Assembly: GCF_002258315.1 (NCBI RefSeq)
Contig: NZ_NOYD01000050.1
Coordinates: forward strand, 310,001-374,000
Reading direction: 5' to 3'
Source: Rhodococcus sp. 06-462-5
GTDB taxonomy: Bacteria; Actinomycetota; Actinomycetes; Mycobacteriales; Mycobacteriaceae
Length of the DNA stretch: 64,000 bases
A program made the position numbers and the translations under genes. The notes beneath the pieces are model-generated. The model was not told the DNA's origin, made no database searches, and saw nothing but the letters and a program-made list of their open reading frames with translations. Positions 16,154-25,637 of this stretch are shown here, piece by piece (position 1 is the first letter of the stretch; the number at the start of each line of letters is the position of its first letter).

Positions 16154-18452
16154 CCCCGGACCGAACAGGTGGATCGAACGCGGTGATCGGCGGCAACGGC
16201 TCGTCGTAGCGTTCGATCTCCACCAACACGTGCTGGCCGGTGCACCCGCGCGCGAGCGCCGACGAGCCCTCGTCTGCGGTCAGCACATTCACGCTGCCGT
16301 GCTTGCACATCGACCCGGGATCGGCCGGATCCTCGGGGTCGTACCAGGCCCCGGTGGACAGCTGCACGACCGACTCCAGCATCGCGTCGTCGACCACCAC
16401 ACCGGCCAGGCAGGAGCCGCGATCGTTGAACACCCGCACGACGTCCCCGTCGGACACTCCCCTGGCTGCGGCCGCCGACGAGTGCATTCGTATGGGCTCG
16501 CGGCCCTGAACCTTCGAGTTGCGGCTCACCGCACCGTGATCGAGCTGACTGTGCAGCCGCGTGCGCGGCTGGTTGGCGATCAGGTGCAACGGAAACTGCT
16601 CGGCCCGCGGTCCGCCGAGCCACTCGGTCGGCTCGAACCACATCGGATGCCCACGGCAGTCCTCGTAGTCGAACCCCGCCACCGTCGCCGAGAAAATTTC
16701 GATCTTCCCGCTCGGGGTGCGCAACGCGTTGCCCACCGGATCGCGTCGGAAATCCTCGAAGAACGTCAGATCGTCCTCGGTCTTCATCCGAAACGAACCT
16801 TCGCGCCTGAAGTTTTCGTATTCCGGAGTGTCGACGCCCCCGGCACGTAGATATCCGCGCCACTGCTCGTACAGATGCTCGAGCCACTGCTGCGAGCTAC
16901 GCCCCTCGGTGAACTGCTCGCCCACACCGAGTTTCGTCGCCAGCTCGGCGAACGTGTCGTAATCGTCGCGGGAATCGGCAAAGCGCTCGGCGGCGGGCGA
17001 CATGGCGACGAGCAAGGGATCGTTGCGCGTGCAGCTCAGATCCGACCGCTCCAACGACGTGGTCGACGGGACGACGATGTCCGCGTGCTTGGCCATCGGT
17101 GTCCAGTACGGGTCGTGCACCACGACGGTGTCGGTTCTGCCGAGAGCGCGACGCAGCCGTCCCAGATCCTGGTGATGGTGGAACGGGTTTCCGCCGGCCC
17201 AGTAAACGACCTTGATATCGGGGTAGGTCAATCGCTTACCGTCGTAATCGAATTCAGAACCCGGATTCAGCAGCATGTCCGAGACCGCGGCGACCGGAAT
17301 CAAATCGGGAACGGGATTGATGCCCTGCGGCAGGGTCGGCAACGGATACGGCACCGGGGCCAGACCGGGCTCGTTCATCGACCCGTACCCGTGCCCGAAT
17401 CCTCCACCCGGAACGCCTATCCCACCGAGCATCGACGCCAAGGTGACGCCCATCCACGGTGCCTGTTCGCCGTGCCGCGTCCGCTGCAGCGACCAGGTGA
17501 CCGTCACCATCGTGCGTTTCGACGCCATCTCCCGAGCGAGATCCGCGATCACCTCGGCCTCGATGCCGCAGATCGCAGACGCCCATTGCGGGGTCTTCGG
17601 TGTGCCGTCCGTGCTGCCGAGCAGGTAGCGCTCGAACTCGGGGTATCCCTCGCAGTACTTCTCCAGAAACGCTGTGTCGTGCAGCTTCTCGTCGGCGAGA
17701 ACGAATGCGAGAGCCAGCATCATCGCCACGTCGGTACCGGGCCGCGGCGCGATCCATCGAGCGTCGCCGCTCATGTCGTTGCGCAGTGGACTGACGGAGA
17801 CGATCTGTCCGCCGCGAGCACGCATCGCGTCGAGTGAGCCGACGGTCGGATGATCGGACGTGCCGCCGTGATTGATGCCGGTGTTCTTCACCGGAACCCC
17901 ACCGAACGCCACCAGCAGTTCGGTATGTGCCGCAATGACATTCCAGGATGTGGAGCGCGAGAACATCTTCCAATGCGCACCGAGAACGTGCGGCATGATG
18001 ACGCCGGTCGCACCCAGGGAGTAACTGTGCACCGACCGCGTGTAGCCGCCGAGGCAGTTGAGGAAGCGGTGCACCTGACTCTGCGCGTGATGGAAGCGTC
18101 CGGCACTCGCCCAACCGTACGACCCGCCGTAGATGGCGTTGTTACCGAATGTGCTGACGACTCTGCGCAATTCGGCCGCCAGCAGATCGGTGAGCTCGTC
18201 CCACGAGACGTCGACGAACTCGTCGCTGCCACGCTTGTCGGTCGGGCCCGGCCCGTCCTCGAGCCAACCCCTGCGCACCGCCGGTGACGTGATGCGCGAC
18301 CGATGGGTCACCGAACCGACGAGGTTGCCCAGTACCGGGGAGGGATTGCTGTCCGTCACCTGAGGATGGACGGCAGTGACATCGCGTCCGTCCGACTCGG
18401 CCCTGAACATGCCCCAGTGGCCCATGTGCTGAACGCCGGCCGCTCCGGTCAT
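16131..18452 (-). CDS. Molybdopterin-dependent oxidoreductase (BisC/TorA/DorA family)
   Basis: 773-residue bis-MGD enzyme of the DMSO/TMAO/biotin-sulfoxide reductase group. Ser111 in YGGSYGW is the expected molybdenum ligand. NTGINHGG, YWAGGNPFHHHQDL, DPYWTPMAKHADIVVPSTT and NQPRTRLHSQLDHG are MGD-binding stretches of the family. There is no N-terminal CxxC cluster for an FeS centre and no Tat signal, so it should be cytoplasmic like BisC and may use NADPH. It is the last gene of the leftward heme run, joined to the HAD gene through a six-codon mini-ORF. Substrate unknown; a biotin or methionine sulfoxide would suit the family. Confidence 0.88.
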   Translation of the reverse strand: MTGAAGVQHMGHWGMFRAESDGRDVTAVHPQVTDSNPSPVLGNLVGSVTHRSRITSPAVRRGWLEDGPGPTDKRGSDEFVDVSWDELTDLLAAELRRVVSTFGNNAIYGGSYGWASAGRFHHAQSQVHRFLNCLGGYTRSVHSYSLGATGVIMPHVLGAHWKMFSRSTSWNVIAAHTELLVAFGGVPVKNTGINHGGTSDHPTVGSLDAMRARGGQIVSVSPLRNDMSGDARWIAPRPGTDVAMMLALAFVLADEKLHDTAFLEKYCEGYPEFERYLLGSTDGTPKTPQWASAICGIEAEVIADLAREMASKRTMVTVTWSLQRTRHGEQAPWMGVTLASMLGGIGVPGGGFGHGYGSMNEPGLAPVPYPLPTLPQGINPVPDLIPVAAVSDMLLNPGSEFDYDGKRLTYPDIKVVYWAGGNPFHHHQDLGRLRRALGRTDTVVVHDPYWTPMAKHADIVVPSTTSLERSDLSCTRNDPLLVAMSPAAERFADSRDDYDTFAELATKLGVGEQFTEGRSSQQWLEHLYEQWRGYLRAGGVDTPEYENFRREGSFRMKTEDDLTFFEDFRRDPVGNALRTPSGKIEIFSATVAGFDYEDCRGHPMWFEPTEWLGGPRAEQFPLHLIANQPRTRLHSQLDHGAVSRNSKVQGREPIRMHSSAAAARGVSDGDVVRVFNDRGSCLAGVVVDDAMLESVVQLSTGAWYDPEDPADPGSMCKHGSVNVLTADEGSSALARGCTGQHVLVEIERYDEPLPPITAFDPPVRSGVRTRRER

Positions 18453-18469
18453 CGAACTACCCCGGTCAT
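18449..18469 (-). CDS. Possible 6-codon bridging mini-ORF (MTGVVR) between HAD and bisC
   Basis: The minus strand reads ATG ACC GGG GTA GTT CGA TGA. Its ATG overlaps the HAD stop (ATGA at 18469-18466) and its stop overlaps the bisC ATG (ATGA at 18452-18449). It arises from an imperfect tandem repeat with a 17-nt unit (shared core TTCGATGACCGG) that doubled the start/stop junction. Translation is inferred only; the arrangement suits ribosome relay from HAD to bisC. Confidence 0.3.
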   Translation of the reverse strand: MTGVVR

Positions 18470-19170
18470 CGAATTCCGAACGCGCTCAACGCCTTCAGCA
18501 GTGCATCGGGCCGCTGCGCCGTCGGCACCGGATCGACGAGAGCGAAGCTGCATCCGATCTCCTGCGCGGCGCCGTCGGCCTCGTCGCTATCGCCCACCAT
18601 CAGCGTCACCGCTGGGTCGACGCCCAACGCCGCCACTGCGTGCCGGAAAATCTCGGGCTGCGGCTTGACGTGACCTACCTCGAACGAGAGCACGAACTCG
18701 TCGACGTACCGATCGAGACCCCGATCGACGAACGCCGGACGGATGTCGAAGGCTATGTTGCTCAGTACACCGACCCGAACCGACTCGGCAGCAAGCTTTT
18801 TCAGGACCGCCTCGGTGTCCGGGTACGGCGTCCAGGAATCCGCATCGATCACGCGACCGTAGACGGATTCTGCGTGCGCCGGGTCGGTGACGCCGGACTG
18901 CGCGAGCACGTGCAGATACGCCTGTCGGTGCAGCGCCGGGTCGAGATCGCGGTTCCGCCACGCATGACGCGTCGCGTCGTCGAACTCGACCGTCTCCCCC
19001 ACCGGTGCCGTCATACGGCGCATGAGTTCCGCGGCTCCCGCACCGTCGACGGGGGTGCCGTCGGCATCGTGGACGCCGTCGAACCAGGAGGGGTGTTCCT
19101 CGAGCCTGAACAACGTGCCCGAGAAGTCGAACAGGACGGCCTCGATCGCGGGTGTGCCCGTGCTCGTCAC
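18466..19170 (-). CDS. HAD-superfamily hydrolase
   Basis: 234 residues with HAD motifs: motif I is DFSGTL (Asp15 nucleophile), motif II is about VLSNIAF, motif III Lys is in [10 protein letters not shown], and motif IV is [16 protein letters not shown]. The +2 residue after the nucleophile is Ser17 rather than the usual Asp acid/base of phosphatases, so a dehalogenase-like or atypical phosphatase is possible. A mobile cap region separates motifs I and II (about residues 20-125). GTG 19170 overlaps the hemQ stop (GTGA), tying it to the heme operon. Its role there is unknown; removal of a phosphorylated by-product is one guess. Confidence 0.86.
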   Translation of the reverse strand: MTSTGTPAIEAVLFDFSGTLFRLEEHPSWFDGVHDADGTPVDGAGAAELMRRMTAPVGETVEFDDATRHAWRNRDLDPALHRQAYLHVLAQSGVTDPAHAESVYGRVIDADSWTPYPDTEAVLKKLAAESVRVGVLSNIAFDIRPAFVDRGLDRYVDEFVLSFEVGHVKPQPEIFRHAVAALGVDPAVTLMVGDSDEADGAAQEIGCSFALVDPVPTAQRPDALLKALSAFGIR

Positions 19171-19862
19171 GGCAGGGATTCGACGAGCGCGTCCACCTCG
19201 ACCCGAGGGCCGGTGAAGAACGGAGTCTCCTCGCGCACGTGACGCCTCGCCTCGGTGGCCCGCAGGTCACGCATCAGGTCGACGATGCGATCGAGTTCGG
19301 GAGCCTCGAAGGCCAGGATCCACTCGTAGTCGCCGAGTGCGAACGACGGCACGGTGTTGGCCCGCACGTCCTTGTAGTCGCGTGCTGCCTTGCCATGGTC
19401 GGCGAGCATCGTGCGGCGCTCGTCGTCGGGCAGCAGGTACCAATCGATAGAGCGGACGAACGGGTAGACGCAGATGTATGCGCCCGGGTCCTCACCGGCG
19501 ATGAAGGCCGGGACGTGGCTCTTGTTGAATTCGGCCGGGCGGTGCAGCGCGGTGTTGCTCCACACCGGAGTGCTCGCCTTGCCCAGCGCGGTGGTGCGAC
19601 GGAAATCGGAATAGGTGGCCTGCAGGTCCTCGATGCGCTCGGCGTGTGTCCACACCATGAAGTCGGCGTCGGCGCGCATGCCGGCGATGTCGTAGACCCC
19701 GCGCACAGCGACACCCTTGTCTTCACGACCTTCGAAGAACACCTTCGCTTCCTTGGCGGCCGCGGCCCGATCCTCGCCCAGAACACCGGGCGTGACCTTG
19801 TAGACCGAGAACATCAAGTAGCGAAGAGTCGAGTTGAGCGCTGAGTAATCGAGGCGTGCCAT
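19167..19862 (-). CDS. hemQ: Coproheme decarboxylase HemQ (ChdC)
   Basis: 231-residue chlorite-dismutase-fold protein that converts coproheme to heme b with hydrogen peroxide in the last step of the coproporphyrin-dependent pathway of Gram-positive bacteria. Tyr133 in CVYPFVRS is the expected catalytic tyrosine and His156 in [12 protein letters not shown] the proximal heme ligand; [14 protein letters not shown] is a typical fold segment. It follows hemY by 4 nt and overlaps the HAD start. M. tuberculosis Rv2676c is the counterpart. Together with hemE and hemY it shows that this organism uses the coproporphyrin route. Confidence 0.95.
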   Translation of the reverse strand: MARLDYSALNSTLRYLMFSVYKVTPGVLGEDRAAAAKEAKVFFEGREDKGVAVRGVYDIAGMRADADFMVWTHAERIEDLQATYSDFRRTTALGKASTPVWSNTALHRPAEFNKSHVPAFIAGEDPGAYICVYPFVRSIDWYLLPDDERRTMLADHGKAARDYKDVRANTVPSFALGDYEWILAFEAPELDRIVDLMRDLRATEARRHVREETPFFTGPRVEVDALVESLP

Positions 19863-19866
19863 GGCC

Positions 19867-21222
19867 CTATCGTGCCACTTCGATCAGACGGGCGGCAGCG
19901 GTGGTGGCGGACGCAATACACGCGGGCACCCCGACACCGCGCTGCCAGGCTCCGGTGACCTCGAGGCCGGGTAGGTCGGCGACTCCGGCCTCGATGGCGG
20001 CGACGCGATCGAGGTGGCCCGGCGCGTACTGCGGCAGGCCTCCCGGCCAGCGCTGCACGGTTGCGGCGAGCGGCCGCGCGTCGATGTTCGCCACCGCCGC
20101 GAGGTCGGCGAGCGCCGTCTCGATCGACTCCGCGTCGGATCGGTCCGACGCCGTGGTGTCACCGAATCGGCCGAGCGAGGCCCGCAGCAGTACCGCGTCA
20201 CGCTCACCCAGGTGTGGCCACTTGCGGCTCGACAGAGTGAACGCCTTGACGTCCAAGCCCGCGTCCGTGGCCACCAGAATTCCCGAATTCTGCGGCAGCT
20301 CCGTCGTCTTGGGGAACGCGAGCGCGACGACGACCGAGGATGCGAGTTCGATCTCCCGCGCGGCCTGCGACGCCGTGGGTGCCACCTCGGCGATGAGCCG
20401 ACCGAGAATCGGCGCAGGGACCGCCAGCACCACTCCGTCGACGAGTCCGAGTCCATCGACGAACCATCCGCTCGACTCGCGGCGGATCTCCTCGACGCCT
20501 GCTCCGACGACCGTCCTGGCATCGCTCGCAGCGACCAGAGCATCGAGCAGCACCGCATAACCGTCGCGCAGCCCGCCGAACACCGGTCCCGGCGACGGGG
20601 TGGGCAGTGCAGCCAGCACGGCCTCGGTCAGGTTCGCCGCTCCGCCGTCCAACGCGGCAGCCAACGTCGGAAGGGCAGCACGGACACCGATGGAGCTCGC
20701 CGAGCCGGAGTACACGCCGCCGAGCAGCGGATCGACCGAACGGCTCACGACCTGGGAGCCGAACCGGCTGCCCACGAGATCGGCCACACTGACGTCCGAG
20801 CCCGCGGTCCAGGCGAAGGGCCGCGCGGTCTCGGTCTCGATGAGGTGCAGGTCTTCGGGGTCCACCAGATCCCGTACGGAATCGGCGGACGACGGGATGC
20901 CCATCAGAGTGCCGAGAGGAAGCGCGTGTGTTCGACCGCCGGAGAAGACGAGCGGCCGCACCTGCGCCGGGTACACCAGCTGATCCGACAGACCGAGCTC
21001 GGCGAGCAGAGCAGGCACCTCGGGACGTCGACCGATGAAGGCCTCCGCACCGACGTCGAGCGAGTCCGTGCCGACCGCGGTGGTGCGCAGCGTGCCGCCG
21101 ATGCGAGACGAGGCCTCGACGAGAGTGATCTCGGCATCCGGCCCGCAGGACTGCCGAAGGCGATACGCCGCGACGAGGCCGGAGATTCCGCCGCCGACCA
21201 CGGCGTAGCGCCGCACCGTCAC
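19867..21222 (-). CDS. hemY: Coproporphyrinogen III / protoporphyrinogen oxidase HemY (CgoX)
   Basis: 451-residue FAD-dependent oxidase. The N-terminal dinucleotide motif is [15 protein letters not shown], and further flavin segments are [22 protein letters not shown] and the C-terminal [16 protein letters not shown]. In actinobacteria with HemQ the substrate is coproporphyrinogen III, oxidised to coproporphyrin III. The GTG start at 21222 overlaps the hemE stop (GTGA), giving tight coupling. M. tuberculosis Rv2677c is syntenic. No membrane anchor is visible, as expected for the soluble Gram-positive type. Confidence 0.94.
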   Translation of the reverse strand: MTVRRYAVVGGGISGLVAAYRLRQSCGPDAEITLVEASSRIGGTLRTTAVGTDSLDVGAEAFIGRRPEVPALLAELGLSDQLVYPAQVRPLVFSGGRTHALPLGTLMGIPSSADSVRDLVDPEDLHLIETETARPFAWTAGSDVSVADLVGSRFGSQVVSRSVDPLLGGVYSGSASSIGVRAALPTLAAALDGGAANLTEAVLAALPTPSPGPVFGGLRDGYAVLLDALVAASDARTVVGAGVEEIRRESSGWFVDGLGLVDGVVLAVPAPILGRLIAEVAPTASQAAREIELASSVVVALAFPKTTELPQNSGILVATDAGLDVKAFTLSSRKWPHLGERDAVLLRASLGRFGDTTASDRSDAESIETALADLAAVANIDARPLAATVQRWPGGLPQYAPGHLDRVAAIEAGVADLPGLEVTGAWQRGVGVPACIASATTAAARLIEVAR

Positions 21223-22292
21223 AACGAATGCACCAGCGACACCACGCGCGTCAGAATGTCGGGATCGGTATCGGGAAGCACTCCGTGTCCGAGGTTGAAC
21301 ACATGTCCGCGCGCACCGGCCGCGACAGCGCGGTCTGCCTCGGCGGCGATGCGTCGAACTTCCGTCTCGACGGCGTCCCAACCGGCGAACAGCACCGCTG
21401 GATCGAGATTGCCCTGCAGGGCTTTGCCGTTGCCGACACGATGCACGGCGTCGTCGAGTGGGATCCGCCAGTCGACGCCGACCACATCGGCGCCGGCCTC
21501 ACCCATCGCCCCGAGCAACTCTCCGGTTCCGACGCCGAAGTGGATCTTCGGTACACCGGCCGAGGACACTGCCTCGAACACTCGCTGCGAGTGCGGCAGG
21601 ACGTACTCGCGGTAGTCGGCGAGGGACAGCGCACCCGCCCAGGAGTCGAACACCTGCACTGCGTCGACGCCCGCAGCCAACTGAGCCTGCAAGAACGTGA
21701 TCGTCGTGGTGGCCAGTGCGTCGAGCAGGGCGTGCCAGGTCGCCGGATCGGACCGCATCAGTGCCTTGGTCTTCTCGTGATTGCGACTCGGGCCGCCCTC
21801 GACCAGATACGACGCGAGGGTGAACGGTGCGCCCGCGAAACCGATGAGCGGCGTACCGGCGAGTTCGCGGGTGAGGATCCGCACCGCGTCGGCCACCGGC
21901 TCCACCTGATCGGCGGTCAGGACCGGCAGTGCGGCGACGTCGGCGGCCGACCGCACCGGCTGCGCGACGACCGGTCCGGTGCCTGCCACGATGTCGAGAT
22001 CGATACCGGCGGCCTTGAGCGGAACGACGATGTCCGAGAACAGGATTGCCGCGTCCACGTCGTGGCGACGAACGGGTTGCAGGGTGATCTCGGCCACGAG
22101 GTCGGGCCGGAAGCACGAATCCAACATGCCGATGCCTGCACGAATCTTGCGGTACTCGGGCAGCGACCTACCGGCCTGGCGCATGAACCACACCGGCCGA
22201 CGTGAGGGAGCTCGACCCGCGATCGCGGCCAGGAACGGTGCGTCCGGGAGTTCTCGGCGGGCGGGGGCTGTGGCGTGCGGTTCGGCGTTCAT
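21219..22292 (-). CDS. hemE: Uroporphyrinogen decarboxylase
   Basis: 357-residue enzyme that decarboxylates the four acetate side chains of uroporphyrinogen III to give coproporphyrinogen III. Signatures are [16 protein letters not shown] (the first URO-D signature) and [16 protein letters not shown] (the second); [14 protein letters not shown] carries the catalytic Asp and [17 protein letters not shown] is the C-terminal signature. ATG at 22292 is used because upstream in-frame sequence is not conserved. It is the first gene of the leftward hemE-hemY-hemQ-HAD-bisC operon and is divergent from the DUF3000 gene, with 125 nt between starts. Confidence 0.96.
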   Translation of the reverse strand: MNAEPHATAPARRELPDAPFLAAIAGRAPSRRPVWFMRQAGRSLPEYRKIRAGIGMLDSCFRPDLVAEITLQPVRRHDVDAAILFSDIVVPLKAAGIDLDIVAGTGPVVAQPVRSAADVAALPVLTADQVEPVADAVRILTRELAGTPLIGFAGAPFTLASYLVEGGPSRNHEKTKALMRSDPATWHALLDALATTTITFLQAQLAAGVDAVQVFDSWAGALSLADYREYVLPHSQRVFEAVSSAGVPKIHFGVGTGELLGAMGEAGADVVGVDWRIPLDDAVHRVGNGKALQGNLDPAVLFAGWDAVETEVRRIAAEADRAVAAGARGHVFNLGHGVLPDTDPDILTRVVSLVHSL

Positions 22293-22417
22293 CGGGTTCC
22301 ATGCTGCCACGCGTCGGGAATGCTCCCGCCACCAAGGGCGACACACCCACTTCGGTTGCATCACGGCTCGGCGCGCCTCCGCCTGAGCGCAACGTGACGC
22401 GTCTAACGTCCGGTGAC

Positions 22418-23017
22418 GTGACCGAACCCCATTCCACCGCCGAACCTGCGCCGTTCCGCGCCGCCATCGACGCGATGCATCGGGCTCAGGTACACCCGGC
22501 GATCGAAATCGGTCCGATCCGGCCGCCGCAGCGTCTCGCCCCGTACAGCTACGCGATCGGTGCCGAGGTCAAGCATCCCGACTCCGACCAGGTCGACGAA
22601 CAGAGTGACGGCGACGCCTTCGGCCGCCTCATCCTGCTGTACGACCCCGACGGTGCCGAGGCGTGGAACGGCACCCTTCGACTGGTCGCGTACATCCAGG
22701 CGGACGTCGACGAGTCCCTCGCCGACGATCCCCTGCTCCCCGAGGTCGGGTGGAGTTGGCTGGTGGATGCGCTGGAGTCACGGTCGGAGCCGCTGAACGC
22801 GCTCGGCGGCACGGTCACCTCGACCAGCTCGGTGCGCTACGGCGACATCGCCGGGCCACCCAAGGCCCACCAACTCGAACTGCGCGCCTCGTGGACGGCC
22901 ACGTCCGAGGACCTCTCGACGCACGTCGAAGCGTTCTGCGAGGTACTCGCCTACGCGGCAGGCTTGCCGCCCGCGGGCATCACCACCCTCGGTCAACGCA
23001 GTTCCAGCCGCACATAG
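22418..23017 (+). CDS. DUF3000-family protein (Rv2680-like)
   Basis: 199-residue actinobacterial protein of unknown function, recognised from its position between hemE and RNase D and from family-like segments [21 protein letters not shown] and [13 protein letters not shown]. It is acidic, has no signal peptide or membrane segment, and ends in a short basic tail. GTG at 22418 is preferred since TAACGT (22404-22409) lies 8 nt upstream; an in-frame GTG at 22394 is the alternative. It is followed by RNase D after 40 nt, an order also seen in mycobacteria. Confidence 0.8.
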   Translation: MTEPHSTAEPAPFRAAIDAMHRAQVHPAIEIGPIRPPQRLAPYSYAIGAEVKHPDSDQVDEQSDGDAFGRLILLYDPDGAEAWNGTLRLVAYIQADVDESLADDPLLPEVGWSWLVDALESRSEPLNALGGTVTSTSSVRYGDIAGPPKAHQLELRASWTATSEDLSTHVEAFCEVLAYAAGLPPAGITTLGQRSSSRT

Positions 23018-23057
23018 TGGGCCGTCCTCCCACCCGCAGGGCCTAGAGTCACATCTC

Positions 23058-24338
23058 ATGTCAGCCGAGAGTTCTCCCGAGACCACGCCGGACGACGAGG
23101 CGACCGAGCCTGTCGCCGTTCCGCTACTGGCCCCGGCTGACGGCGTACCCGACGTGGTCGACACGCCGGACGCCGTGCGCGCGGCCGCCGCTCTGCTCGC
23201 AGCAGGTCACGGCCCCCTCGCCGTCGACGCCGAACGCGCCTCGGGCTTCCGCTACTCCCAGCGCGCCTACCTGCTGCAGTTCCGTCGTCGCGGGGCAGGC
23301 ACGGTTCTGCTCGATCCGATCCCGGTGACCGGCGACCTCGCTCCGCTCGCCGAGGTGATCAACCCGCTCGAATGGGTACTGCACTCCGCCGATCAGGACC
23401 TACCGGGGCTCGCCGAACTCGGCCTGGTGCCTGCCACGCTGTACGACACCGAACTGGCAGGACGCCTCGCCGGATTCGATCGCGTGGGGCTCGGTGCCAT
23501 CGTCGAACGCACCCTCGGATTGGCCCTGCAGAAAGGCCACGGGGCAGCCGACTGGTCCACCCGGCCGCTGCCCGACACCTGGCTGAACTACGCCGCGCTC
23601 GACGTCGAGGTTCTTCTCGAACTGCGCGACGCGATGGCCGAGGAGCTCGAAAAGCAGGGCAAGACGGAGTGGGCAGCACAGGAATTCGCCCACATCCTCA
23701 CGCTCGGGCCACCCAAACCCAAGACCGACAGATGGCGTCGGACATCGGGGATCCATGCGATCAAGTCTCCCCGCACCCTCGCTGCCGTTCGCGAATTGTG
23801 GACCACGCGAGACGAACTGGCAGCCAAGCGTGATGTGGCACCGAGCCGAGTGCTGCCCGACTCGGCGATCGTGGCGGCGGCAACAGCGGACCCGAAATCC
23901 TCGCGCGAGCTCGAGCAACTGCCGGTCTTCGGCGGCCCCCGTCAGCGCAGATCGTCCCGATTGTGGGCCTCGGCCCTGACCCGTGCGCGGGCGCTCCCGA
24001 CCTCCGAATTGCCCTCGATGGCAGCGTCTTTCGACGGGCCGCCTCCGGTCAATCGCTGGGCTCGCCGCGATCCCGACGCAGCGGCGCGACTCGCCGACGT
24101 ACGAGCCGCGATGACCGAGCTCAGCGAATCGGTTGCAGTGCCGGTCGAGAATTTGTTGATGCCGGATCTGCTACGCCGCCTGGTGTGGGATTGGCAGAAT
24201 CCGGTCGATTCCGACGTGGACCCGGCCGAGCTGATCGAGGCCCGACTGGCCGACGGCGGGGCCCGACCCTGGCAGCGGACGCTGGTGGTACCGGTACTGG
24301 CGAAGGCGCTACACCCTTCCCAAGTTACCGACGAGTAA
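23058..24338 (+). CDS. rnd: Ribonuclease D (HRDC-domain 3'-5' exonuclease)
   Basis: 426-residue DEDDy exonuclease acting on tRNA and other structured RNA 3' ends. Exo I is AVDAERASGFRY with the Asp-x-Glu pair near residues 55-57, exo II lies in WVLHSADQDLPGL, and exo III is NYAALDVEVLLELRD with the characteristic Tyr. HRDC-like helices follow from about residue 230, and a further C-terminal extension begins at about 330. TAGAGT (23044-23049) sits 8 nt before the ATG, so the mRNA is probably leaderless. Counterpart of Rv2681. Confidence 0.92.
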   Translation: MSAESSPETTPDDEATEPVAVPLLAPADGVPDVVDTPDAVRAAAALLAAGHGPLAVDAERASGFRYSQRAYLLQFRRRGAGTVLLDPIPVTGDLAPLAEVINPLEWVLHSADQDLPGLAELGLVPATLYDTELAGRLAGFDRVGLGAIVERTLGLALQKGHGAADWSTRPLPDTWLNYAALDVEVLLELRDAMAEELEKQGKTEWAAQEFAHILTLGPPKPKTDRWRRTSGIHAIKSPRTLAAVRELWTTRDELAAKRDVAPSRVLPDSAIVAAATADPKSSRELEQLPVFGGPRQRRSSRLWASALTRARALPTSELPSMAASFDGPPPVNRWARRDPDAAARLADVRAAMTELSESVAVPVENLLMPDLLRRLVWDWQNPVDSDVDPAELIEARLADGGARPWQRTLVVPVLAKALHPSQVTDE

Positions 24339-24351
24339 TACCGGCTACAGT
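24323..24351 (+). promoter_or_regulatory. Probable fadA-fadB promoter
   Basis: -10 TACAGT (24346-24351) with a weak -35 AGTTAC (24323-24328) at a 17-nt spacer. The start would fall near 24358, leaving a leader of about 50 nt with a ribosome-binding site (GGGAGGA) 9 nt before the GTG. It overlaps the last codons of RNase D. Confidence 0.45.
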
Positions 24352-24410
24352 AGGACACGCGTCCGGGCACCCGGGCGAGTCGTCCGCATCTGTCGGGAGG
24401 ATCGAAAAGC

Positions 24411-25637
24411 GTGTCTGTACCCGCGTCCACCAGCTCACAGAGGAATGTTGTCTTCGTCGACGGCATCCGTACCCCGTTCGGCAAAGCAGGCCCCAAGGGC
24501 ATGTACGCCGACACTCGCGCAGACGACCTCGTCGTCAAAGCAATCCGCGAACTTCTTCGCAAGAACCCCAATCTCCCTCCCGAGCGCATCGACGAGGTCG
24601 CGATCGCCGCGACCACGCAGACCGGTGACCAGGGCCTGACCATCGGCCGTACGTCCGCACTGCTCGCCGGACTCCCCCGCAGCGTCCCCGGCTTCGCCAT
24701 CGACCGCATGTGCGCAGGCGCGATGACCTCGGTCACCACCACCGGATCGGGCATCGGCTTCGGCCAGTACGACGTCGTCATCGCCGGTGGCGTCGAGCAC
24801 ATGGGCCGCCACCCGATGGGTGAGGGCGTCGACCCCAACCCGCGCTTCCTCGCCGACAAGCTCGTCGATCCCAGCGCGCTGGTGATGGGCAACACCGCCG
24901 AGAACCTGCACGACCGGTTCCCGAGCATCACCAAGGACCGCACCGACGCGTACGCCGTCGCCAGCCAGAACAAGTACGACGCCGCCAAGAAGGCCGGCCT
25001 CATCGCCGACACTCTCGTGCCCGTCGCCACCAAGTCCGCCGCAGGGTGGGGCCTGGCCACCGAGGACGAGCCGCCCCGTCCCGGCACCACCGTCGAAGAC
25101 CTCGCCAAGCTCAAGACGCCGTTCCGGCCCGCCGGTCGCGTCACCGCAGGCAACGCCGCAGGACTCAACGACGGAGCCACCGCCGCGATCCTGGCCGGCG
25201 AGGACACCGCGCACGAGCTCGGCCTGAACATCGGCATGCGAATGGTCGGCTTCAGCTTCGCAGGCGTCGACCCGGCCGTCATGGGCATCGGCCCGGTCCC
25301 CGCGACCGAGAAACTCCTCGGCCGAACCGGATTGAGTATCGACGACATCGGTCTGTTCGAGATCAACGAGGCCTTCGCCATCCAGGTTCTCGCCTTCCTC
25401 GAGCACTACGGCATCGCCGACGACGACCCCCGCGTCAACCAGTGGGGCGGGGCCATCGCGTGCGGCCACCCCCTCGCATCCTCGGGCGTTCGCCTGATGA
25501 CGCAATTGAGCCGCCAGTTCGCCCAACAGCCCGACGTGCGCTACGGCCTGACGACCATGTGCATCGGTCTCGGCATGGGCGGCACCGTCATCTGGGAGAA
25601 CCCCAACCACGCTGATTACTCGGGAGCAGCCAAATGA
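24411..25637 (+). CDS. fadA: Acetyl-CoA C-acyltransferase (thiolase) of fatty-acid beta-oxidation
   Basis: 408-residue thiolase that cleaves 3-ketoacyl-CoA with CoA. Cys101 in DRMCAGAMTS is the acyl-accepting nucleophile; NEAFA, CGHPLASSG and the C-terminal TMCIGLGMGGT (second active Cys) complete the active site. GTG at 24411 is supported by GGGAGGA 9 nt upstream. The stop overlaps the fadB start (ATGA), so the two subunits of the trifunctional beta-oxidation complex are translated together. In M. tuberculosis the equivalent pair lies elsewhere, so this operon is placed here specifically in this lineage. Confidence 0.94.
   Translation: MSVPASTSSQRNVVFVDGIRTPFGKAGPKGMYADTRADDLVVKAIRELLRKNPNLPPERIDEVAIAATTQTGDQGLTIGRTSALLAGLPRSVPGFAIDRMCAGAMTSVTTTGSGIGFGQYDVVIAGGVEHMGRHPMGEGVDPNPRFLADKLVDPSALVMGNTAENLHDRFPSITKDRTDAYAVASQNKYDAAKKAGLIADTLVPVATKSAAGWGLATEDEPPRPGTTVEDLAKLKTPFRPAGRVTAGNAAGLNDGATAAILAGEDTAHELGLNIGMRMVGFSFAGVDPAVMGIGPVPATEKLLGRTGLSIDDIGLFEINEAFAIQVLAFLEHYGIADDDPRVNQWGGAIACGHPLASSGVRLMTQLSRQFAQQPDVRYGLTTMCIGLGMGGTVIWENPNHADYSGAAK

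Noticed and set aside
20014..21615. 533-codon plus-strand ORF opposite hemY and hemE
   Set aside because: hemY and hemE are certain on the other strand, and this ORF has no motif and Arg-rich composition.
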